Below are positions 25,886-34,497 of a stretch of 37,934 nucleotides of DNA, one piece after another. Position 1 is the stretch's first letter. Each line of letters begins with the position of its first letter. The DNA comes from Methanobacteriota archaeon (GTDB lineage: Archaea > Thermoplasmatota > Poseidoniia > Poseidoniales > Thalassarchaeaceae), in contig PBZE01000023.1 of assembly GCA_002730095.1 (NCBI GenBank), positions 1 to 37,934 of the forward strand, in the 5' to 3' direction. Made by a program: the position numbers and the translations under genes. Below the pieces are notes generated by a model that was not told where the DNA came from, made no database searches, and saw nothing but the letters and a program-made list of their open reading frames with translations.

Positions 25886-26852
25886 GATCAGGTATTCCAT
25901 TTAAGTGCCAATCTTCTATAGTTGGCAAGTCTGCTGGTAACCACTTAACATCCAGTAATTCGTGCTGAGTCAGCCATCTTGAATCCTCATGCTCCTTAAG
26001 TGAGATTTCATTTCCATTAACTATTCCACAATCAAAAATATGTAACTCTACATCCCTATCCTTGTAACTATATTTTATCTCGCAAATTTTTGATTTGGGA
26101 GTTACCGATATTTCCAGTTCTTCTTCTATTTCCCTTCGTAATGCGCCAGTTAGAGATTCCCCCTCCTCTACTTTTCCACCTGGAAACTCCCACCATCCGG
26201 ACCATACGTCCCCATCTGGCCTCATACATGAAAAAATCCTATTTTGAGAATCCCTTAGCATGGCACCAACTACTACTATTTTCGGCCTATTTAACATCAA
26301 TCTAAGCGTCCTTGAGACAACCTCGGTTTGTCTCTCAAGACTAACATAATCAGATTTTGGAAGGTGCATAAACAATACTGGAATCTTTAAATTGCGTGTT
26401 AGAGTTCTGAAATAGGTTTCGTTACAGACATAGCTACCGGCATCTTGACTCCACTCAACATCATCATCCGAATCAAACTCTTCGTCGAAGTTGTGTATAC
26501 TTACTGTTGTCTCGAGGATTTCTGGGGAGTTTCTTTCTATTTTTTCGTTCACTAGTTTCCTACCTGAGTTATCCGGATATTCCATAGAAATCTTGTTTCT
26601 TGCATATCTTTCTAGGTTAATCTTGGTAGATTTACTTGAGAGTCCGAGATGCAGTACTGCGTCGAATCTTTGACTCTCCATCATCTCAGACGGTTTCTGT
26701 GAACCTTTCAAATCTACAGAAAGGATACAATATGTAATTTGGATACCCTCGATTCCCGTTTTGACGATCTCTTGGACTACGTCTGAAGACTCATTTGTGT
26801 CATGATCGTGGAATGGCTCGAATCCTGTCAGCAGAACCTTGTGGCGTTCCAT
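25869..26852 (-). CDS. Fusion: pyroglutamyl peptidase (peptidase C15) N-terminal domain + NUDIX hydrolase C-terminal domain
   Basis: LLTGFEPF, INLERYARN (Glu), SQDAGSYVCNETY (Cys), VLFMHLPKSD (His); then VVGAMLRDSQNRIFSCMRP...GWWEFPGGKVEEGESLTGALRREIEEELEI (NUDIX box, with the usual late Gly replaced by Glu). Confidence 0.88.
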   Translation of the reverse strand: MERHKVLLTGFEPFHDHDTNESSDVVQEIVKTGIEGIQITYCILSVDLKGSQKPSEMMESQRFDAVLHLGLSSKSTKINLERYARNKISMEYPDNSGRKLVNEKIERNSPEILETTVSIHNFDEEFDSDDDVEWSQDAGSYVCNETYFRTLTRNLKIPVLFMHLPKSDYVSLERQTEVVSRTLRLMLNRPKIVVVGAMLRDSQNRIFSCMRPDGDVWSGWWEFPGGKVEEGESLTGALRREIEEELEISVTPKSKICEIKYSYKDRDVELHIFDCGIVNGNEISLKEHEDSRWLTQHELLDVKWLPADLPTIEDWHLNGIPDPTQGP

Positions 26853-26937
26853 GAGTCTTGCGGACAGATGGTAAGAATTGTGTTTTTCGTATCAATCATC
26901 AGTCACATTCATGCATATCGGCAATCTCCAATTCATC

Positions 26938-27264
26938 ATGGAGCACGATTATGTCGTCATACTTCCCCCTGAAATCGAGGAGGAGGAAGTGACTGCGGCT
27001 GGTGTAATAGCCGTAATCTGGAGAGAGTTGAGCGGGGGCGTTGGACCATGGGGGGCATTGAGGCCCATAGTAGCCGTACTTCTCTCACTCATCCCATTCC
27101 TATTCCTTGGACAGCATTTCAATCGTCAACATAGAAAGTCAATTGGTTGGTTTGTTATACAATTCCCACTATTATTGTCAATTTTCCTCTGGCCTGTCCT
27201 ATTCTTATGGTCAATAATTGATGCATGGTGGGTCTCAAACGGCATCGTTGCCAGATCGAGATAG
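26938..27264 (+). CDS. Small membrane protein, function unknown (likely start ATG 26938)
   Basis: Two hydrophobic segments: LRPIVAVLLSLIPFLFLGQHF and SIGWFVIQFPLLLSIFLWPVLFLWSIIDAWW. Confidence 0.65.
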   Translation: MEHDYVVILPPEIEEEEVTAAGVIAVIWRELSGGVGPWGALRPIVAVLLSLIPFLFLGQHFNRQHRKSIGWFVIQFPLLLSIFLWPVLFLWSIIDAWWVSNGIVARSR

Positions 27265-27738
27265 TCAGAAGTCTTCCGGCAATTGTATTGGACTGAAGAG
27301 ATGCCCTGGACTAGTTGATTTTGAAAGTTGCACTCTTATGTTATATTCCCAATCTCTTAGAATGGCAAGAGCAGAGATAAAGGGCAATTCAGTCTCATTT
27401 AGAATGGTCCTAATTATGGTGTCCAGTATGTCCATTCTATCTTGATCGACTGATTCCAAGACCCTTTCTAGGGGAAATGAGTCCAAAACCGCTGATTCTT
27501 GGACGGATTCTAATTGTCGAGGGGTCAATAACTCAACGGGAAGAGTTTCATTGCTCTTTGAAGCTGTTTCCTGCAGTTTTTCCAGTAAAATTCGGATGTA
27601 CTTCGATACTACCAATGACACTTCGATGATCGGTTGACTATATTGATTGACAAAATTTACCATATTCTCTTGGAGAAATAGTAGCTTCTCTTCGATCGGG
27701 GAAGATGGAAGTGGAATCTGCCCGTCGTGTTCATCCAT
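27265..27738 (-). CDS. Hypothetical soluble, probably helical protein
   Basis: 157 aa with no signal peptide; co-directional with the giant gene, 31 bp downstream of its stop. Confidence 0.65.
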   Translation of the reverse strand: MDEHDGQIPLPSSPIEEKLLFLQENMVNFVNQYSQPIIEVSLVVSKYIRILLEKLQETASKSNETLPVELLTPRQLESVQESAVLDSFPLERVLESVDQDRMDILDTIIRTILNETELPFISALAILRDWEYNIRVQLSKSTSPGHLFSPIQLPEDF

Positions 27739-27769
27739 AGTTATTCCACGAGGAGGTCATTCATGAGTA

Positions 27770-30700
27770 CTAGGTAGACCTATCGTCATATCTTATGGGA
27801 GATCCGCTATTACCCCTTACTCCATCCAATAAATCATCTTCTATCTCAAAATGGTCGTTCAGCCAATCTCCGTCAGTATCCCAATTTGTCGGATCGGTCC
27901 CGTCGGCGATCTGATCTCCGTCAATGTCTAGGATCCACCAACCGTAGACATATTCACCTAGGAAAATATTAGGGAGGTGATACTGATCTCCTGCAATTCT
28001 GTTGAATGGATCGGCCCACTCCCCGTTTAGTAGAGTCAGGTCATTGCTGTTATCGACATCCTCATACTCCAAATCATTATCCTCTACTATCAAAGCATAT
28101 AGCATATCATTATCATTAATCTTGTTCATCCTGAAGTAATTAGTTGAAATTGCCGAGCTCCCGGAGCAGGTTCCAAGCAAGCTTTCTCTTAGTTGCCACC
28201 ACTCAGATACTTGTTCGCCTGAGCAATCAAGAAGATTAGAGTCCCTGATTAGTGAGGGCGATGACATGGAGGCGTTCACAACACCGAAGTATTCTTGGAA
28301 ATTATTGTAGGTCTGGTAAACACAACTGCCTCCTGAGCAGTCCCAAGACCCATCGTTATCCGCATCTTGGCCGGCGTCCGATGGATCAGTTGGGTCATGA
28401 GTGAACCATGACCAATCAAGGGCTGGCCTGGAGATAATACCATTTGAGACCTGTACTGGCTTCCAAACTACAGACGTCACCTGATGCCACACAACAGAAA
28501 TCTGCATCAAAGACGACCAGTTGTCGTTTGTTTCATTCCATCCTCGGTAATACTCATAGAAGTCTGGCATCATGTCCCCATCAGTGTCATTGTCCAATGG
28601 ATTTGTCCCGTACTTGAAAATCTCCCTACCATCAGATAAATTTCCATCGCGGACATATGAGTCAACTATTCCATTTACGAAAACTGGTTTCATAGCGACT
28701 GAGTCATCATCTGAGTCCTCATCTAAGGGGTGTGTTCCATTCTCATATTCCATCAAATTCGAGAAATATAGGGGCTGAGTTCCCTGTCCCAATTGCCATT
28801 CCTGAGAATACTCGGTGAATTGTCTCGACTCCCATACTCCCTGTGAGGCTGGGATATCTGAGATTTGTCTATCAAACCAGCCATCTGAATCTGGATCGTA
28901 ACTAATATCAAGAGGATTTACTGGATTTAGAGACCAACGATAGTCATTGACTGGGAGGAATTCACCATACACTGAGTAACAGAATTCCCAACCATCTGGT
29001 ATGCCATCTGAATCTGAATCGTCATCTGTTGGATCACTTACGCCTGCTAGACTGAAATTGAAATTATTCGAATTTACGGAATTTATTAGTCCCATTCTGT
29101 CTGAAGATTCAATACTCTTGCTCTTGAACAAATCGTATAATTGCCCAAATGCTGCATCGTAATTCATACCCCTCTCGCCAATGAAAGCATTGATGGCGTC
29201 CGAACCGTAGGAAACTAGTCCGGTTTCATTAGGTATTGTGTCCACGGCAGTTTTCTTTCCATATATCCTAGATTCGTACTCCGCAAGGTTATCGAATGAC
29301 TCGGAGTCGGAAATTTGTCCATTTCCATCGCAGTCATAAGAGTCTTCATCAGAATCCCTGGAAACATCTGAGCCAGTAAGTGGATTCATTTCCCAGATAT
29401 TTTCTTCCAGGTTCCATTGAGTAAACCAGTATTCATAGCCGTCACTCATTCCATCTCTGTCTGTATCGACATCATTTGGATCTGATATCCCCAAGAGGGC
29501 AGAAAGAAGTGGTTTTGCAGGGCTTCCGGACAGCCATGCTTGGTACTGTTGCATTGCGAGCTGTGCCTTACCTTCTTTGCCAAATAATATCCTAAATACC
29601 CTATTATTTGCCTCTGATGGATCTATCGAATCTGCTTCCTCCCACATCCTAGGGGCATCTGGAGGAGAAAGTCCCCCATTGGCAGGATTATTATTGGTGA
29701 GATTAAGCTCAACCTGATCAGTGATTCCGTCCAAGTCTGAATCATAGTATCCATCGCCAGCCACTAGTGGATTGAGAGTCCACACAGAGTCTGTGGAGTT
29801 CCATCTGGTGAATATCAGCTCGATTCCATCCAATAGCCCGTCTCCATCGGTATCTGGGTCATTTGGATCTGCAGTCAGTCCTGAGGCATTCCTCTGCTGA
29901 TCGGAAAGGAAATGACCGAACGAAAGGGTTGACTCGGCTGAAAGCCATGGCGTGGGCAGTAACTCCCCTCCAACACTGAGTAAGTAAAATTGGGGAGATG
30001 TTACGAGTGGATCTGTCTCACTATGATTTCCATCGATTGAATTATACTCCTCCCAATTATTCATCCCGTCGCCATCTGGATCTCCATCTTGGTCTCTCTC
30101 GTCCACTGGGTTAAGAGTCCAATGCTCTTCAAAAAGACTCCATCTGGCATGGAAATATTCCCAACCATCGGGCATTCCATCCCTATCAGAATCCGAAGAA
30201 AGAGGGTTCCCGGAACCAACATCATTAGTTGTTGTTCCATTTACAAGGCTGAGGTATGCAGTACTGGTATACTCTCCGAAGGACCCCGGGGCAAGACCAG
30301 CCCAAGAAGAGTGAGAAAGATTAGTGGTGAAATTTTCTGGGAATGGTAAGCCCGAATCAGTTCCCTGATTGAAAATGATTTGATCTTTCAGATGGTACTC
30401 AAGCCAATTTACTAATTGTTCATCCATAGACAGTACTCCATCCCTGTTTATGTCATATCCATCCCCGTCTGGATTATTGAGAGAGTCAGAGCCATTAAGT
30501 GGGTTTATCCCCCTATTGGCCTTGTTCCAAGAACATGCATACCTTGCTTCCCAACCATCGGGAAGAGAGTCTCCATCGGAATCTACGTTATTTGGATCGG
30601 TTGGTGTCCACGACAAAGCTGACTCGTTAGACTCGCCATGGGAGGGAAGTCCCTCTCTGATTACATCGTCAATAATTTCTCCCCATTTGTACTCGCATAA

Positions 30701-33508
30701 ATTGGAAAGACCATCGCCATCTGCATCTTCATCTGCGTCATTGGGATTTCGTGGATCCAGAGTCCAAAGATTACCTCCAGTGTATACATCCCCAATCCAT
30801 CTCCTATTCTCAATTTCCCACCCATCAGGCATACCATCTCCATCCGAATCTGGATTACTAGGGTCGGTTGGCCCATCACTACCCCCTCCAGCCCCAGATC
30901 CTAGCCATCCTTCCAGATGGACAGTCTCCGACTGGGAAGATGAGTCGTCACATACGTAATCGTAGTTCAGATAGTGACACTCGAATGAAGTAGAATCCAT
31001 GAACCAACCCCAGTATTCCTCCCCATCAGTCAGTCCGTCGCCATCAGAATCGATATTCCTTGGATCAGTTCCATTCATACCAAATTCTGATGTGTTTATG
31101 TATCGATATTCCTCTAGATTACTCCAGTCCCTGATGAACATGGTTCCGTCGATAAGAGGGAAGCTTACTCCGTCCGCATCGGCATCACGATATCTATCGA
31201 AAGGATCAGTTGGGTCTAGTCCGTGAGAGAATTCCCATCCATCGGGCATACCATCGAAATCTGAGTCTGTGGACATTGGGTCAATTGGCATGATATTCAT
31301 GAATCTACCAGGGGAGGCCCCTGAGAAGACCCATTTCTCACTGCCCTCCTCCAAAAATTCCAGATTAGTAACTAATCCTGGCATACGAGTCTGATTTGAG
31401 TAGGGGCCAAGAACACCTGTATGCCCTCCCTCTAAGCACCAAGTTCCATCCTTAGAGCCGAGAATTACCATCCCATCTAACGCCATTACAGCATGGATAT
31501 CATTTGCGCCTTCTGACCATCTCTCGGAATTGAACATCCTATCGTTACTGATAGAGGACCTTGGCATTTGTATGAAGATTGAGAGGTCTATCAGATGGAG
31601 ACCTCCTGCAGTTCCCATCCAGACCCCTGTTATTTCTTCTAAATCGCCGTTCTCTAGTATTGGCCCAGCTGGCTCAAGTACGTTCACTACTGCTGATTTT
31701 GATTCATTTAAAAGATCGGCCATCCTGACAAATGTTTCTGCGTCTTCGATATCGAAAACCCACCAAGGATCTCCTGCGGAAGTGATTCCATCGGTTGTAT
31801 TCCAAGCCACAAGTCCAGAGTCAGTAGCCAGTAGCAATAACGGCCCTCTTCCTTGCATAGGGACATGTATGGCGTCATTGACGGAAACTTCGGCGTCTGA
31901 CAGGATTTCGGTGAGCTCCAGAATCGAGTTCGCGGAGCTTACACCGATTGAACGACCACCACTCCAGCAATCTCCGTTTGTTCCCTGATCCGAAACACTG
32001 AGTGTCCATGCCTTACTTTCTCCGAAAACTAACAAATCCAGATTGTTGCTTCCCGTATTGAGTTCCATCATATGGACTACTTTGCCGATTTCTGATTCTG
32101 AGACAGATGACATAATGGGGAGTCCATTTTCCATGGACACGCAATGGACTCCCTGATTCGTACCTATGATCATGAAGTCAGAAGTCCCTGTTGGGGACCA
32201 CCTAATCATAGAGGTCATCTCTAAGCCGGCTCTGAGCTCGTGAGTGGAAGAAACCCCTTCTAGTGGGTCTAACGCAGTTATGCCATATTTCGAACCTACC
32301 AATAGCCTCTCTTGCTCTGAGTCCTTTATCATCGAATGAACTGCTGCATCTACCAAGGGGGTTTGTGTGGATTGATCGAAGAACAGTACTTCGCCGCCAT
32401 GACTGGTTCCAGCGGTCCCCCTTACTCCTGGCTTAACCCAAGATCCATCATCATAATGTACCAAATATTCCTCATAGTTACTGAATGCCTCGCCCCAAGC
32501 AGCGGTAGCGGTAGATGTGTCTGGGATTACAAAGCCATCTCTGTCCATATCCCAGCCATCACTGTCTGAGTCAGCAATTGCATCACTCGCATTCCTGGGA
32601 TCTAGCCCATAGTGTGCCTCCCAGCCATCAGGTATCCCGTCTCCGGGAACAACTAGGCCAGAAGCCAGTAGGCCGGACCATGAGTAGTAGTCGGAATCAG
32701 ATCTAGTTGGGTCAGTTCCTAGCCATCCGTCGTCCCCAGTGGGTCTCTCGAAAATATCTTGACAAGATGATTCGCTGATCCCAGGAATTATGCCAGAGCA
32801 CCAGAGCCCGTCTCTTTCGGTTATCCAATAATCAGGAATTCCGAATGAATACTCCTCTGAATTTGAGTATCTCTCAGTAATGTCGATGTCTCCGTCCCTG
32901 TTGACATCGAACCCATCGCCGCATCCAAAGCTAAAATCGTCACACCTATCAATATCCTCTACCTTATCGGAAGGGTCCAGTGGATCGAACCATAGGCATG
33001 TCCAAGCGTTGGTGGCATTGAGATATCCGAGACCCCCCTCTGTACACATGTGGATCTCATAGCCATCAGGAAGGCCGTCCCCATCTGTATCAGACTTAGT
33101 GGGATCCAGATACTCCCTGTTTCCTGATTGGGTCAATTCTGGGGGCTTTCCTGTCAATGATAGCCTATCCGTGAAGCACTTATCCAAGGTATACGGCCAA
33201 CAATATTCCAGAAGTGCCACTGCACCGTCTCTATCATGGTCAGACATGTTGTCAGTACCGTTGTTCATGTCCAAGCCTAGAACCTCGAAATTGCCAAAGG
33301 GATCTTGGAAAATTATATTCTCCCCATAAATCGATTCATACTGGTCAGGTATCCGATCCTCGTCTGCATCAGTGGCTGGAGGTGCACCTCCTTCTGCTTC
33401 AATGGGGTTCGTGGAGTCAACCGGAGATTGTGGCCGTGTCTGAGAGACAAAGGCCAAGCTACTAAGCAAAAGTAGTACTATGAAGGCCGCCGTTTGCTTT
33501 CTCCTCAT
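27770..33508 (-). CDS. Giant secreted protein with many thrombospondin type 3-like calcium-binding repeats and an embedded propeller-like region
   Basis: 1912 aa; signal peptide AAFIVLLLLSSLAFVSQ; about 12-14 copies of DSDGDGMPDGWE-like motifs (SDTDGDGLPDGYE, STDSDFDGMPDGWE, NIDSDGDGLTDGEE, NPDSDGDGMPDGWE, SSDSDRDGMPDGWE, DPDTDGDGLLDGIE and others), often followed by W-x-LNP. Confidence 0.92.
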   Translation of the reverse strand: MRRKQTAAFIVLLLLSSLAFVSQTRPQSPVDSTNPIEAEGGAPPATDADEDRIPDQYESIYGENIIFQDPFGNFEVLGLDMNNGTDNMSDHDRDGAVALLEYCWPYTLDKCFTDRLSLTGKPPELTQSGNREYLDPTKSDTDGDGLPDGYEIHMCTEGGLGYLNATNAWTCLWFDPLDPSDKVEDIDRCDDFSFGCGDGFDVNRDGDIDITERYSNSEEYSFGIPDYWITERDGLWCSGIIPGISESSCQDIFERPTGDDGWLGTDPTRSDSDYYSWSGLLASGLVVPGDGIPDGWEAHYGLDPRNASDAIADSDSDGWDMDRDGFVIPDTSTATAAWGEAFSNYEEYLVHYDDGSWVKPGVRGTAGTSHGGEVLFFDQSTQTPLVDAAVHSMIKDSEQERLLVGSKYGITALDPLEGVSSTHELRAGLEMTSMIRWSPTGTSDFMIIGTNQGVHCVSMENGLPIMSSVSESEIGKVVHMMELNTGSNNLDLLVFGESKAWTLSVSDQGTNGDCWSGGRSIGVSSANSILELTEILSDAEVSVNDAIHVPMQGRGPLLLLATDSGLVAWNTTDGITSAGDPWWVFDIEDAETFVRMADLLNESKSAVVNVLEPAGPILENGDLEEITGVWMGTAGGLHLIDLSIFIQMPRSSISNDRMFNSERWSEGANDIHAVMALDGMVILGSKDGTWCLEGGHTGVLGPYSNQTRMPGLVTNLEFLEEGSEKWVFSGASPGRFMNIMPIDPMSTDSDFDGMPDGWEFSHGLDPTDPFDRYRDADADGVSFPLIDGTMFIRDWSNLEEYRYINTSEFGMNGTDPRNIDSDGDGLTDGEEYWGWFMDSTSFECHYLNYDYVCDDSSSQSETVHLEGWLGSGAGGGSDGPTDPSNPDSDGDGMPDGWEIENRRWIGDVYTGGNLWTLDPRNPNDADEDADGDGLSNLCEYKWGEIIDDVIREGLPSHGESNESALSWTPTDPNNVDSDGDSLPDGWEARYACSWNKANRGINPLNGSDSLNNPDGDGYDINRDGVLSMDEQLVNWLEYHLKDQIIFNQGTDSGLPFPENFTTNLSHSSWAGLAPGSFGEYTSTAYLSLVNGTTTNDVGSGNPLSSDSDRDGMPDGWEYFHARWSLFEEHWTLNPVDERDQDGDPDGDGMNNWEEYNSIDGNHSETDPLVTSPQFYLLSVGGELLPTPWLSAESTLSFGHFLSDQQRNASGLTADPNDPDTDGDGLLDGIELIFTRWNSTDSVWTLNPLVAGDGYYDSDLDGITDQVELNLTNNNPANGGLSPPDAPRMWEEADSIDPSEANNRVFRILFGKEGKAQLAMQQYQAWLSGSPAKPLLSALLGISDPNDVDTDRDGMSDGYEYWFTQWNLEENIWEMNPLTGSDVSRDSDEDSYDCDGNGQISDSESFDNLAEYESRIYGKKTAVDTIPNETGLVSYGSDAINAFIGERGMNYDAAFGQLYDLFKSKSIESSDRMGLINSVNSNNFNFSLAGVSDPTDDDSDSDGIPDGWEFCYSVYGEFLPVNDYRWSLNPVNPLDISYDPDSDGWFDRQISDIPASQGVWESRQFTEYSQEWQLGQGTQPLYFSNLMEYENGTHPLDEDSDDDSVAMKPVFVNGIVDSYVRDGNLSDGREIFKYGTNPLDNDTDGDMMPDFYEYYRGWNETNDNWSSLMQISVVWHQVTSVVWKPVQVSNGIISRPALDWSWFTHDPTDPSDAGQDADNDGSWDCSGGSCVYQTYNNFQEYFGVVNASMSSPSLIRDSNLLDCSGEQVSEWWQLRESLLGTCSGSSAISTNYFRMNKINDNDMLYALIVEDNDLEYEDVDNSNDLTLLNGEWADPFNRIAGDQYHLPNIFLGEYVYGWWILDIDGDQIADGTDPTNWDTDGDWLNDHFEIEDDLLDGVRGNSGSPIRYDDRST
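31290..32400 (-). other. Predicted beta-propeller-like domain inside the giant TSP3 protein
   Basis: Repeated blade-like strands: LLVGSKYGITALDP, MIIGTNQGVHCVSMENG, LLLATDSGLVAWNTTDG, WMGTAGGLHLIDLS, VILGSKDGTWCLEGG, FSGASPGRFMNI; flanked on both sides by TSP3-like motifs. Confidence 0.55.
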
Positions 33509-33699
33509 GGAATACCGCCACCTAGGTATTTGTCAACGTACTCGACTGACTTATGATGGTGATGGAGCGTCGTTCGGACATGTATCCCTGTGAGATGGTC
33601 TTGGAAAATGCGAAACACATAGAAAATCGACATCTGAAGGTACGAATATAGGATTTGTTCAAAGGTCGTCAGCTCGCGCCTACCTCTGATATTGTGAGC

Positions 33700-34497
33700 A
33701 TGGAGATAACACACCTAGGCAGCGGCAGTCGGGGGAATTCAGTCCTTCTATCTACGCCCGAGTCAAATGTGTTGATTGACTGTGGTTTCTCTCTGAAAAA
33801 AATTGAGTCGAAATTACAAAAGATAAGGGTAGAGCCGACGGACATTGACTCGATCCTGGTTACTCATCACCACTCCGATCATTCAAATTCGGCATTGCGG
33901 GCATCGAAAAAATGGGGCTGTAATTTAATCAGTAACGCGGAGACTGCCAGAAGATTGGAGTGGGGTGGAATAAGCAGACTGAAGGTTTTCTCTGAGCTAG
34001 AAAGAATAGATGCTGGGGTCGACATCAGTTTACTCACTGTTCCAGTTCCTCACGATGATGCAGAGAATGTTGGTGTAATCGCATGCGGGGATGATGGGAA
34101 GAGGGCTGCTGTTGTCACAGATCTCGGAGAGGTCACCACGGAGTTAATATCCCATCTCAAGAAATGCAATCACATATCCATTGAGGCGAACTATGACCAT
34201 GATAGGTTGATGAGAGGAGGATATCCAGATTCTCTAAAGCGGAGAGTATCAGGGAGGGGCGGGCATCTTTCAAACTACCAAACCGCCAACGCCCTCCAGC
34301 AGATAGTTCATCCAGAATTGAGTAGTATAGTACTTTGCCATCTTTCTGAAAGTAATAATCTACCGCATATTGCAGAGAGCGAGGTACTTATGGGAATCTG
34401 CGACTCGTTTGACGGAAGCCTAAGCATCTCCAGACAAGATGGCCCAGAATTCAGTAATTGGATAGGACAGAGTGATCCAGAGAAGATTGTAGTGTGA
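33700..34497 (+). CDS. MBL-fold metallo-hydrolase, YycJ/WalJ-like (likely start ATG 33700)
   Basis: MEITHLGSGSRGNSVLLSTPESNVLIDCGFSLKKIESKL; ILVTHHHSDHSNSALRASKKWGC; AAVVTDLGEVT; EANYDHDRLMRGGYPDSLKRRVSGRGGHLSN. Confidence 0.88.
   Translation: MEITHLGSGSRGNSVLLSTPESNVLIDCGFSLKKIESKLQKIRVEPTDIDSILVTHHHSDHSNSALRASKKWGCNLISNAETARRLEWGGISRLKVFSELERIDAGVDISLLTVPVPHDDAENVGVIACGDDGKRAAVVTDLGEVTTELISHLKKCNHISIEANYDHDRLMRGGYPDSLKRRVSGRGGHLSNYQTANALQQIVHPELSSIVLCHLSESNNLPHIAESEVLMGICDSFDGSLSISRQDGPEFSNWIGQSDPEKIVV

Noticed and set aside
30450-30959. 169-aa plus-strand ORF with SPSES/SESTLFGSVG-like repeats
   Set aside because: Antisense shadow of the DSDGDG repeats of the giant minus-strand gene.
27770-33508. 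Possible CRISPR or DNA satellite array because of periodic DSDGDG-encoding sequence
   Set aside because: The repeats are protein-level within one continuous ORF; spacing and nucleotide sequence are not conserved as in a CRISPR array.
33505-33714. 69-aa ORF with HHHHK stretch upstream of the giant gene
   Set aside because: Overlaps the YycJ-like start region and giant gene start; composition does not look coding.
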